Shown here in pieces: positions 15,592 to 22,531 of a DNA stretch of 23,014 nucleotides; positions within the stretch are counted from its first letter, which is position 1; each line of letters starts with the position of its first letter. Where the stretch lies: NCBI GenBank assembly GCA_050747825.1, contig JBOGJG010000360.1:1-23014 (forward strand), in the 5' to 3' direction. Position numbers and translations under genes: made by a program. Below the pieces are notes generated by a model that saw nothing but the letters and a program-made list of their open reading frames with translations, searched no databases and was not told the origin of the DNA. The stretch is from JBOGJG01 sp050747825 (GTDB lineage Bacteria > Acidobacteriota > UBA6911 > RPQK01 > JBOGJG01).

Positions 15592-16473
15592 CTAGACGTC
15601 GCAAATTTTGAATGCCTGCTCCAGCGACTGCAGTGGATCTCGCGTCGGAACAAACTCCTGGCCTAAAAACCCGGTATAGCCGGTTTCCAGAATCGCCTTG
15701 ATGATGGCCGGATAATAGAGTTCCTGACTCTCATCGATTTCATGGCGTCCAGGGACTCCACCGGTATGATAATGAGCCATGTAGTCCTTGTTTTCCTGGA
15801 TGGTACGGATGACATCACCCTCCATGATCTGCATGTGATAGATGTCATAGAGCAGCTTGAAGCGTTCAGAGCCGACGCGTTTGACCAACTGGACGCCCCA
15901 GGGGGTATGGTCGCACATGTAATCTTTGTGGTTGACCTTGCTGTTGAGCAATTCCATGCAGACGGTGACGCCCTTCTCTTCCGCCAGGCCCACCACCCGC
16001 TTGACACCAATGGCGCAATTCTCCAGGCCCTCGTCGTCAGTCATCCCCTCCCGGTTGCCCGAAAAGCAGATCACGTTGGGAATTCCTTCCGCCGCGGCGA
16101 ATTCGATCCCTTCACGCAGTTGCTGCTCGCACCGGTCATGGTTTTCTTTGCGATTGAGCCCTTTCTCAATCGGTCTCGAACCCCAGGTGATGGCGCACGT
16201 CAAGCCATACTGCTTGACGACCTGGAACTGCTCCGGACCGATCAGTTCGACTGACTTGAGTCCGATCCGGGCAGCGCCCGCCGCAAGTTCCTCCAGAGGC
16301 ATTTTGTTGTAACACCACTGGCAGGCAGACTGCTGAATGTTGGCGTTTGCCCTGTAAGGCTCCTGCAGGCCGGCGGCGCACGTTGTACCGGAAGTGACCA
16401 GACCGGCCGTTACACCCGTGCCCATCGCCTGCAGCACCGAACGGCGACTCATCTTTTTTGATTGGATACTCAT
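15592..16473 (-). CDS. Tat-exported hydroxypyruvate isomerase-like TIM-barrel sugar isomerase/epimerase
   Basis: Xylose-isomerase-like TIM barrel (AP endonuclease 2 family) closest in feel to Hyi: LLYDIYHMQIMEGD and the ending GFLGQEFVPTRDP match that group. Likely metal ligands are E174 (MELLNSK), D210 (YDIYHMQ), H236 (HYHTGG) and E273 (GQEF). The 293-residue product carries an N-terminal twin-arginine-like signal (SRRSVLQAMGTGV), so it probably acts outside the cytoplasm. This differs from classical cytoplasmic hydroxypyruvate isomerase and suggests a sugar or keto-sugar substrate. ATG 16473 was chosen over a GTG at 16512 and an ATG at 16452; none has a good ribosome binding site. It is divergent from a Tat-exported Gfo/Idh/MocA gene, a pairing common in secreted sugar-oxidation clusters. 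Confidence 0.85.
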   Translation of the reverse strand: MSIQSKKMSRRSVLQAMGTGVTAGLVTSGTTCAAGLQEPYRANANIQQSACQWCYNKMPLEELAAGAARIGLKSVELIGPEQFQVVKQYGLTCAITWGSRPIEKGLNRKENHDRCEQQLREGIEFAAAEGIPNVICFSGNREGMTDDEGLENCAIGVKRVVGLAEEKGVTVCMELLNSKVNHKDYMCDHTPWGVQLVKRVGSERFKLLYDIYHMQIMEGDVIRTIQENKDYMAHYHTGGVPGRHEIDESQELYYPAIIKAILETGYTGFLGQEFVPTRDPLQSLEQAFKICDV

Positions 16474-16535
16474 AGCTAAGCGAAGCCCCTTTTTGGAAGA
16501 GAGATATATCACAATCTGTTATCATCAGCCAAGCG

Positions 16536-16582
16536 GTAGGCTGTAGGCAAAAGCCAACAGAGAGTCTTAGCCTACAGTCTAC
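16536..16582. repeat. inverted repeat in a divergent promoter region
   Basis: GTAGGCTGTAGGC (16536-16548) and GCCTACAGTCTAC (16570-16582) pair at 12 of 13 bases around 21 bases. It lies between the divergent isomerase-like and Gfo/Idh/MocA genes, 23 bases before the latter's ATG. It may be an operator or leader hairpin, or another dispersed palindrome. Confidence 0.55.
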
Positions 16583-16604
16583 AACCTGCATAAGGAGATC
16601 CCAT

Positions 16605-17942
16605 ATGAATCGAAGAGAATTTATGAAGCAAAGCACATTGGCCGGGGCGACGGCGGCTCTTGGTCCCAACGTCCTGGGAAAACCTTCCGCTGGGCGAGTG
16701 GCTCCCAATGACCGGATCACGATCGGCGTGATCGGATCGGGTGCTCGAGCCCAGCAATTGATGGAGGCGGCTTTGACGCTGCCTCAGGCCGAAATCGTAG
16801 CTGTCAGCGACGTTTATACGGGACGGGCTGAGCGGGCCAAAGCCCGCACCGGCGGAAGAGCTACCATCTATAAGGACTATCACGAAATCCTGCAGAACAA
16901 AGACATCGACACTGTTTTCATCGGCACGCCCGATCACTGGCACAAGCAGATGGCGATGGAAGCCCTGCAGGCGGGAAAGGATATCTACCTCGAGAAGCCG
17001 ATGACGTACTCGGTTGATGAGGGCTTGGAGATCATGGACGCCGTCAAGAAGACAGGCCGCATTCTTCAAGTGGGCAGCCAGGGCATGAGCACGGCAACTC
17101 AGCAGATGGCGCGCGAGATGGTTAAGGCAGGCAAGCTGGGCCAGATCACCATGATCCGGGCTTCCTACAACCGCAACAGTGCGAGCGGCGCCTGGATTTA
17201 CCCTATCCCCCCTGACGCCAATGAGAAGACCGTAGACTGGAAGGCTTTCCTGGGGCCGGCCCCGGATCGCCCCTTCGATCTCGAACGCTTCTTCCGCTGG
17301 CGCTGTTACTGGGACTATTCGGGTGGAATCGCCACCGATCTGTTCGTTCACCTGGTGACCTCCATCCACTACATCATGGACGCCAAGATGCCCCAGAGCG
17401 TCACGGCCACGGGCGAGCTCTACCGCTGGAAAGAGTCGCGCGAGGTGCCGGATACGATTAATGGAATCCTGGTCTATCCGGAAGAAGGCTTTACTGTCAA
17501 TCTGAGCTCAACCTTTAACAACCAGTCCAGCAGCGAGTCAGGTTTTGAGGTCCTGGGTACGGAGGGCTCCATTGCTTTTCGCGGCGGAAGTCTCACCTTT
17601 GCGGATGAAAACGTCTACGAAGACAATCGCTGGGTGGTAGCGTCTTGGGACGAAGAGCTGGAGCAAGCCTATTACAATGATCCGAAAATCGAGGCGATTG
17701 AGACTCCCTCCACCTGGGAGCCTCAGATGAAGGAAGGCTCCCGGGTCTGGACGGAGTGGGGTAAGGACGCCACGATTACCCACATCCAATATTTCCTGGA
17801 AGCCGTCGAGTCCCGCAAGCCTCCTGTACAGGACGCGCTCATGGGCCACCGCGCTGCCTCCTGCGCCCACATGGTCAACCAGTCTCTGCGAGAGATGAAG
17901 ACTTTCCACTGGGATGCAGCCAGGGAGAAAGTGAAGGCTTAG
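16605..17942 (+). CDS. Tat-exported Gfo/Idh/MocA oxidoreductase
   Basis: Second exported sugar oxidoreductase of this family, 445 residues. It starts MNRREFMKQSTLAGATAALG, a clear twin-arginine signal (RREFMK). The dinucleotide-binding loop is GVIGSGARA (41-49), GTPDHWHKQMAMEAL is characteristic of the exported subfamily, and the catalytic EKP motif is at 130-132. The C-terminal half has the usual substrate-binding sheet plus MGHRAASCAHMVNQSLR. AAGGAG lies seven bases before the ATG. It shares a 131-base divergent control region with the isomerase-like gene. Its TAG stop sits exactly at the left boundary of the 204-bp element. The substrate is unknown; a glycoside or sugar is the likely class. 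Confidence 0.92.
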   Translation: MNRREFMKQSTLAGATAALGPNVLGKPSAGRVAPNDRITIGVIGSGARAQQLMEAALTLPQAEIVAVSDVYTGRAERAKARTGGRATIYKDYHEILQNKDIDTVFIGTPDHWHKQMAMEALQAGKDIYLEKPMTYSVDEGLEIMDAVKKTGRILQVGSQGMSTATQQMAREMVKAGKLGQITMIRASYNRNSASGAWIYPIPPDANEKTVDWKAFLGPAPDRPFDLERFFRWRCYWDYSGGIATDLFVHLVTSIHYIMDAKMPQSVTATGELYRWKESREVPDTINGILVYPEEGFTVNLSSTFNNQSSSESGFEVLGTEGSIAFRGGSLTFADENVYEDNRWVVASWDEELEQAYYNDPKIEAIETPSTWEPQMKEGSRVWTEWGKDATITHIQYFLEAVESRKPPVQDALMGHRAASCAHMVNQSLREMKTFHWDAAREKVKA

Positions 17943-18146
17943 CAGCCTGTGGTGAAAGTCCTGAGGGGTCGTGTTAGGGCCGCCGAGGGCTCGGATGCAA
18001 GGCGCGGCGACGCCGGCGATGCCGTTGAATCGTCCAGGAGCCGCAACGCCGCAGACGGGTCCTCGCCGCCCCTAACCCAAAGGGCGCCAGGGGATTACCG
18101 CCGCCGGCTCTGGCGCACGGCCCCTCAGGACTTTTACCACAGGCTG
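17943..18146. mobile_element. 204-bp MITE-like element with 31-bp terminal inverted repeats
   Basis: Terminal arms 17943-17973 and 18116-18146 pair at 29 of 31 bases, beginning CAGCCTGTGGT. Both ends are flanked by TTAG (17939-17942 and 18147-18150), consistent with a 4-bp target duplication. The left TTAG contains the stop codon of the Gfo/Idh/MocA gene. The 142-base interior is GC-rich and has further self-complementarity (TTAGGG near 17974 with CCCTAA near 18070). An in-frame reading crosses it but has no recognisable protein features. It could be a non-autonomous transposable element or a dispersed structured repeat. Confidence 0.6.
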
Positions 18147-18148
18147 TT

Positions 18149-18331
18149 AGTACACGATTTCACAAATACACCGAAACGGATGGCCGGGATATTCACATCC
18201 GACCCGTCAAAGAACAGAATATCTTTGCAAAATATGCCGGGCTGTGGCGGAAGGGCCCAGGCCAGACCCGCCAGGAAATCAATGCCCTGCTTCGTCGGAT
18301 GCGGGGCCACAAACATGAAAACGGCCCTTGA
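18149..18331 (+). pseudogene. 5'-truncated antitoxin (VapB-like) remnant
   Basis: A reading frame without a start codon encodes TRFHKYTETDGRDIHIRPVK and continues through FAKYAGLWRKGPGQTRQEIN to RRMRGHKHENGP, then stops at 18329-18331. The basic tail and the 17-base overlap with the PIN-domain start at 18315 are the usual antitoxin-toxin arrangement. The frame opens right at the edge of the 204-bp element, so the N-terminal DNA-binding part is missing. The family assignment rests mainly on position and is tentative. Confidence 0.5.
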
Positions 18332-18633
18332 CACCAACGTCATCATTGCTCTCCTCAGAGGCACTCCGGCCGAGAGTCAGACTGCCGACGAAGCGCTCAA
18401 AAACCGAGACCAAGATCGATTGGATGATGGAGGAGCAGGTATGGCGGATCGCTGCCACTGCTTTTCGGGCGTATACCGAACGAAGGCGTGCTCAGCAAAG
18501 CGACCCTGGTCCCCGGCCTGTTCTTGCCGATTTTATCGTTGGCGCACATGCAGCGGAGATGGCCGAGGCCCTTCTCACATTTGATACACGCCTCTATAAG
18601 AAGTCTTTCCCCTCTTTGCTGATGAAACCATGA
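18315..18633 (+). pseudogene. decayed PIN-domain toxin (VapC-like)
   Basis: PIN-domain RNases cleave tRNA or rRNA and are neutralised by VapB. The N-terminus MKTALDTNVIIALLRGTPAE from 18315 has the first catalytic Asp (D6). The C-terminal half, ADFIVGAHAAEMAEALLTFD then TRLYKKSFPSLL, continues in a different frame up to the stop at 18631-18633. About 106 codons are spanned, against about 130 in intact toxins. The middle portion that should hold the conserved Glu is missing, and the join near 18390-18420 shifts frame. An internal deletion plus frameshift makes it inactive. It overlaps the antitoxin remnant upstream. Confidence 0.75.
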
Positions 18634-18733
18634 AAATCAACTATAAGGGCCGGCTTTTTCGATCAGTCAGTAAATTCAGACAATGCCGAGGTCACTGAGG
18701 ACACGCTCTTTCACTATCGCCAGGAGGGGATCA
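18630..18733 (+). pseudogene. 5' stub of a small 'N-acetylglutamate synthase'-like gene
   Basis: ATG 18630 overlaps the toxin stop as ATGA. It encodes MKINYKGRLFRSVS, then after a one-base frameshift NSDNAEVTEDTLFHYRQEG. This resembles, from memory, the N-terminus of a family of about 110-residue proteins often annotated as N-acetylglutamate synthase (pattern NYNGK-FR-VSNS...GEVS-ET-FHY-Q). The remaining two thirds are absent and the sequence runs into a REP-like repeat at 18731. No function is expected. Confidence 0.55.
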
Positions 18734-18771
18734 CGCGAATCGATTCGTGAGATTCGTGTGATTCGTTGGCC
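18731..18771. repeat. second copy of the ATTCGTGTGATTCGTTGGCC repeat
   Basis: Positions 18752-18771 match 15570-15589 exactly over 20 bases. Just upstream, CGAATCGATTCG (18736-18747) is a perfect self-complementary 12-mer. The repeat cuts off the preceding gene stub. Confidence 0.7.
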
Positions 18772-18879
18772 CAAGAATGCTTAAACTTTTTAACCTGAAA
18801 GGCCTTGCCTCTTTCCCTGCTCCGTCGCGACGAGGGAGCGGAGGCGGGTGAAAACCGTCAGATTTTGTAAGCCAAAAAC

Positions 18880-18909
18880 TTGACTTCCCTGCTCCAAACT
18901 CCTTATCCT
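18880..18909 (+). promoter_or_regulatory. probable promoter of the ilv leader and ilvH-ilvC-cimA
   Basis: TTGACT (18880-18885) and TATCCT (18904-18909) are separated by 18 bases, predicting transcription from about 18916. The leader ORF would then begin about 13 bases into the RNA. No other comparable promoter is seen between here and ilvH. Confidence 0.55.
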
Positions 18910-18928
18910 TGTTCGTCTGAATGAGGCA

Positions 18929-19060
18929 ATGATGGAGAATCCGTTTAATAGCATGAGTTATTTCAGCAGCCAGGCCGGCCGTATTCCATTTCTCAGCCTC
19001 ATTATTAGCATTATCATTACCTCCGGCTCTTTGCGGGGGGTTGTAACCATTAGTGGTTAA
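18929..19060 (+). CDS. ilv leader peptide (attenuator ORF)
   Basis: A 43-codon frame, starting at either of two adjacent ATGs (18929, 18932) with GAGG just upstream, ends at TAA 19058-19060. Its second half reads FLSLIISIIITSGSLRGVVT then ISG: six Ile, three Leu and two Val within residues 21-42, including ATT ATT AGC ATT ATC ATT. It lies between a promoter and ilvH, 100 bases before the ilvH start. This is the pattern of ribosome-mediated attenuation leaders of branched-chain amino acid operons. When charged Ile, Leu or Val tRNA is scarce, the ribosome would stall in this run and change the downstream fold. The first half has no control codons and no homology I recognise. The product itself probably has no other function. 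Confidence 0.72.
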   Translation: MMENPFNSMSYFSSQAGRIPFLSLIISIIITSGSLRGVVTISG

Positions 19061-19155
19061 AACCCGACGCTCCGTAAAGAACCGATAAGATCCTCAGCCG
19101 AAACCTTCTTAAGTTCTCTACGGAGCCGTTGGACTATCGGCCATTTGGCCAGGAG
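19044..19155 (+). promoter_or_regulatory. ilv attenuator RNA region with alternative stems
   Basis: TAACCA-TTAG-TGGTTA (19044-19059) forms a 6-bp hairpin over the leader stop codon. GCTCCGTAAAGAAC (19069-19082) pairs with GTTCTCTACGGAGC (19113-19126) at 13 of 14 positions. CCGATA (19083-19088) can pair with TATCGG (19135-19140), which is topologically incompatible with simple nesting of the previous stem. GGCC-ATTT-GGCC (19139-19150) abuts the ilvH Shine-Dalgarno AGGAG (19151-19155). No U-run follows any stem, so control is more likely at translation initiation or via Rho than by an intrinsic terminator. This is inference. Confidence 0.5.
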
Positions 19156-19160
19156 AAGTT

Positions 19161-19739
19161 ATGGGTCAAGTCATCACGTTGCTGGTGGAAAATAAGGCGG
19201 GTGTCCTCTCGCGCGTTGTGGGACTTTTCAGCCAGCGAGGCTACAACATCGCCAGCTTGAACGTCGCTCCCACTCTGGACGCCAGCATGTCGCGCATCAC
19301 CCTGACGACCGACACCGACGAACGGGGCACCGAACAAGTGGTCAAACAGCTTAACAAACTCATCGATGTGGTCAAGGTCATCCCTTACGATGCCGGGATA
19401 CACGTGGTCCGGGAAATGGCTCTGGTCCGCGTGCGGGTGAATGAGGAAAATCGCGCCGAAGTCCTGGCGCTCTCGGACGTTTTTCGAGCCCGTGTCATTG
19501 ACGCCAGTCCCGGCAGCTTCATTTTTGAAGTGACCGGCCAATCCGAGAAAATCGACGCTTTCCTCCAGAATGTCCGCATTTTTGGGGTCCGGGAAGTTCA
19601 TCGCACCGGTCAACTCGCTCTCAGCCGCGGAGCGGCAGCCGTCAAACGCTCCCAGAGGCGCCATTCAGTGGCTCTGCCGAAGCCACAATCCAATTCATCG
19701 AACGCATCTCTTTCGGAGGTCAAAACAAACCATGGCTAA
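19161..19739 (+). CDS. ilvH: acetolactate synthase small (regulatory) subunit
   Basis: Regulatory subunit of acetohydroxyacid synthase; it raises activity of the large subunit and confers valine feedback inhibition. The 192-residue product has an N-terminal ACT domain (about 3-75; VITLLVENKAGVLSRVVGLF and RGYNIASLNV) and the conserved second domain with FRARVIDASPGSFIFEVTG. The length is slightly above the usual 160-180 because of a low-complexity basic C-terminal tail. AGGAG lies five bases before the ATG. The stop overlaps the ilvC start (ATGGCTAA). The large subunit ilvB, usually adjacent, is not found in the window. Confidence 0.95.
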   Translation: MGQVITLLVENKAGVLSRVVGLFSQRGYNIASLNVAPTLDASMSRITLTTDTDERGTEQVVKQLNKLIDVVKVIPYDAGIHVVREMALVRVRVNEENRAEVLALSDVFRARVIDASPGSFIFEVTGQSEKIDAFLQNVRIFGVREVHRTGQLALSRGAAAVKRSQRRHSVALPKPQSNSSNASLSEVKTNHG

Positions 19740-20757
19740 AATTTATTACGACAAGGACGCAAATCTCGATCACTTCAAGGGCAAGACAGTGGCCATCGTC
19801 GGCTACGGAAGCCAGGGCCACGCCCATGCTCTCAATCTGCACGAGAGCGGAGTTCGCGTGGTGGTGGGGCTGCATCCGGGAAGCAAATCAGGCGAGAAGG
19901 CGCGTCAGGACGATCTGCCCGTCAAGAGCGTGGCCGAAGCCAGTCAGGACGCCGATGTCATCATGATTCTGGCGCCGGATACGATGCAGCCAAAGATTTA
20001 TAAAGAGTCGATCGAGCCTCACCTGGAAAAAGGCAATACTCTGATGTTCTCGCATGGCTTCAATATTCATTACAAGGAAATTGTGCCCCCGCAGTGGGTT
20101 GACGTCTCCATGATTGCGCCCAAGAGCCCGGGACACCGCCTGCGCGAACTTTACCAAGAAGGAGTTGGGGTGCCGGGATTGCTGGCGGTTCATCAGGACT
20201 TCACCGGGCAGGCCAGTGCAAACGCCCTGGCCTATGCACGGGCACTGGGCTGCACACGCGCCGGTGTCATTGAGACGACCTTCAAGGAGGAAACTGAGAC
20301 CGATCTGTTCGGCGAACAGGCGGTGCTGTGTGGCGGGGCAACCACTCTCATCAAAAAAGGGTTTCAAACCCTGGTGGAGGCCGGCTACCAGCCGGAGGTG
20401 GCTTATTTCGAGTGCCTGCACGAACTGAAGCTGATCGTCGATCTGATTTACGAGGGTGGACTCGGCTACATGCGCTACTCCATCAGCGACACCGCTGAAT
20501 ACGGTGACTACAGCCGGGGACCGCGTGTCCTGGATGAAAGCGTCGATCGCAATATGAAGCAGATCCTGAAGGAAGTGCAGGACGGGACATTCGCTCGAGA
20601 GTGGATTGCCGAAAATCAGAACGGCTGCCCGGAGATGAACCGGCTGCGCTCCGGCGATGCCGATCTGAAGATCGAACAGGTGGGCAAGAACCTGCGCCAG
20701 ATGATGGGCTGGCTCGGCGGGAGCAAGAAGAAGGAAAGAAAATCGGCTAGGCATTGA
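19732..20757 (+). CDS. ilvC: ketol-acid reductoisomerase (class I)
   Basis: Second common step of Val, Leu and Ile synthesis: isomerises acetolactate or acetohydroxybutyrate and reduces it with NADPH and Mg2+. The 341-residue product fits short class I enzymes. It has GYGSQG (24-29) in the nucleotide-binding fold, MIAPKSPGHRLR, the metal-binding ETDLFGEQAVLCGG and YSISDTAEYGDYSRG of the knotted domain. GGAGGT lies eleven bases before ATG 19732. This start matches the family N-terminus MAKIYYDKDA. It overlaps ilvH by eight bases and is followed four bases later by cimA, so the three form one operon. Confidence 0.97.
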   Translation: MAKIYYDKDANLDHFKGKTVAIVGYGSQGHAHALNLHESGVRVVVGLHPGSKSGEKARQDDLPVKSVAEASQDADVIMILAPDTMQPKIYKESIEPHLEKGNTLMFSHGFNIHYKEIVPPQWVDVSMIAPKSPGHRLRELYQEGVGVPGLLAVHQDFTGQASANALAYARALGCTRAGVIETTFKEETETDLFGEQAVLCGGATTLIKKGFQTLVEAGYQPEVAYFECLHELKLIVDLIYEGGLGYMRYSISDTAEYGDYSRGPRVLDESVDRNMKQILKEVQDGTFAREWIAENQNGCPEMNRLRSGDADLKIEQVGKNLRQMMGWLGGSKKKERKSARH

Positions 20758-20761
20758 GCGT

Positions 20762-22342
20762 ATGAAGAAAATCTTCATTTACGACTGCACTCTGCGCGAC
20801 GGAACGCAGGGGGAAAACATCTCTCTGAGCGTCGATGACAAAATCCATATCGCGCAAAGACTGGACGAACTGGGTGTCCACTACATAGAAGGTGGATGGC
20901 CTGGCTCCAACCAAAAGGACGCGGAGTTTTTCGAGCGGGCCAAGAGTCTCACCTGGGCCAACACTCAGATCGTTGCTTTCGGAAGCACACGCTACTGGAA
21001 AAATCCGATTGATGAGGACCCCAACATCGCCGCCCTGCTTGAGGCGGAGACATCCACCGTAACCCTGGTCGGAAAGAGCTGGGACTTTCATGTCGAGCAG
21101 GCTCTGGGGATTACGCTCGAACAGAACCTGGAAATTATCGGCGACAGCGTCCGCTATCTGAGAGATTACGACAAAGAAGTGATCTTCGATGCCGAGCATT
21201 TCTTCGATGGTTATAAGGCCAACCCGGAGTACGCCACGCGTGTGCTGGAGACGGCACGCCATGCCGGCGCCGACTGGCTGGTGCTGTGTGATACCAACGG
21301 AGGCACGCTCACTTCCACAGTGGGCCGAGTGGTCGAGACTCTGGGCGCTTCATTCGAGAACCTGGGCATCCACACTCACAACGACTGTGAGATGGGTGTG
21401 GCCAATTCGATTGCCGCAGTAGAGGCAGGAGCCGGCATGGTTCAGGGCACCATGAATGGCTTCGGGGAACGCTGCGGAAATGCCAATCTCTGCTCGGTCA
21501 TTCCAATTCTGGAAAGCAAGATGGGGCACACCACAATTGGAAGGGAAAAATTAAAGGGACTCACTTCGCTGGCCTACTTCGTAAGTGAGACGGCCAACAC
21601 CGTTTTGCCCAATAACATGCCTTTCGTGGGCAAGAGCGCCTTCACTCACAAGGCAGGACTGCACGTCAGCGGCATTATGAAAAATCCGCGGACTTATGAG
21701 CATCTGGGTCCGGAGGAGGTCGGGAATGACCGGCGAGTGCTGGTCTCCGACCTCTCGGGCAAAAGCAACCTGCTCTACAAGATCCGCGAGTTCGGGGACA
21801 TCGACACCGAGCAGCTTGACCTCAAGCCCCTGCTGGAGCGGCTCAAGCAGCTGGAATACGAAGGCTATCAGTTCGAAGGGGCTGAGGGGACGTTCAAGCT
21901 CCTTCTGCACCACTATCAAACTCAAGCCGCCGATCCTTTCGATTTTAGAGGCTTCAGGATCCTGGTAGACCAGAGTGAGGACGGACGCTTTGTCAGTGAG
22001 GCCACCGTAAAGATTTCCGTCGGTGGAATCGACGAGCACACCGCTTCGGACGGAAACGGTCCCGTGCACGCTCTGGATCGAGCCGTCAAAAAGGCCCTGG
22101 CCCGCTTCTTTCCCGAGATCAATGAGGTTCGCCTGATCGACTACAAAGTACGAGTCTTAAATGCTCAGAGCGGAACCGCCGCCAAAGTTCGCGTGCTCAT
22201 TGAATCTACTGATGGAAGCCACTCCTGGACAACGATCGGCGTCTCCTGCAACGTGATCGAAGCAAGCTGGAAGGCGATTGTCGACAGCGTGTTGTATAAG
22301 TTGGCCTTTCTGGCGAAGGATAAAGAAGGCCTGAGACCTTAG
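20762..22342 (+). CDS. cimA: (R)-citramalate synthase
   Basis: Condenses pyruvate with acetyl-CoA to citramalate, opening the threonine-independent route to 2-oxobutyrate and isoleucine. The 526-residue product is a DRE-TIM metallolyase. It has DCTLRDGTQGE at residues 8-18 (D8, R12, D13), metal-binding HTHND (204-208) with MNGFGERCGNANL downstream, THKAGLHVSG in the linker region and a C-terminal LeuA-type regulatory dimer domain (about 380-520). TLRDGTQGENISLS favours the CimA branch over 2-isopropylmalate or homocitrate synthase. No Shine-Dalgarno precedes the ATG, so it relies on coupling to ilvC four bases upstream. Placement behind an Ile-rich leader fits an isoleucine role. Confidence 0.93.
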   Translation: MKKIFIYDCTLRDGTQGENISLSVDDKIHIAQRLDELGVHYIEGGWPGSNQKDAEFFERAKSLTWANTQIVAFGSTRYWKNPIDEDPNIAALLEAETSTVTLVGKSWDFHVEQALGITLEQNLEIIGDSVRYLRDYDKEVIFDAEHFFDGYKANPEYATRVLETARHAGADWLVLCDTNGGTLTSTVGRVVETLGASFENLGIHTHNDCEMGVANSIAAVEAGAGMVQGTMNGFGERCGNANLCSVIPILESKMGHTTIGREKLKGLTSLAYFVSETANTVLPNNMPFVGKSAFTHKAGLHVSGIMKNPRTYEHLGPEEVGNDRRVLVSDLSGKSNLLYKIREFGDIDTEQLDLKPLLERLKQLEYEGYQFEGAEGTFKLLLHHYQTQAADPFDFRGFRILVDQSEDGRFVSEATVKISVGGIDEHTASDGNGPVHALDRAVKKALARFFPEINEVRLIDYKVRVLNAQSGTAAKVRVLIESTDGSHSWTTIGVSCNVIEASWKAIVDSVLYKLAFLAKDKEGLRP

Positions 22343-22444
22343 TCAGCCCCATGTTCGATCCTTGAACGTGGAAATAGTGCCCCTCACTCACAAAGTCCTT
22401 GTATTGAGGGAATCGCGCTGTAGGGAGAGCCAATCATAGCGGAG

Positions 22445-22470
22445 CTTTTGGGAGTCGCCAAAAGTTTTTT
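22445..22470 (+). terminator. possible Rho-independent terminator of the ilv operon
   Basis: CTTTTGG (22445-22451), loop GAGTCG and CCAAAAG (22458-22464) form a 7-bp stem followed at once by six T residues. The stem is AT-rich and therefore weak. It lies about 100 bases after cimA and is the only T-run stem seen there. Confidence 0.5.
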
Positions 22471-22531
22471 ACCCCACAGTTTGGCTGTAAGTGTCTGAAA
22501 AATGGGGTTGCGAGGGGGTGAAGAGGGAAAA

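Noticed and set aside
17949..18584. Single 211-residue plus-strand frame spanning the 204-bp element and the toxin N-terminus
   Set aside because: The first part is low-complexity translation of the inverted-repeat element. Only the piece from 18315 resembles a protein, and it then loses frame.
19570..19731. Upstream in-frame extension of ilvC
   Set aside because: It overlaps ilvH coding sequence. The family N-terminus and the GGAGGT site place the start at 19732.
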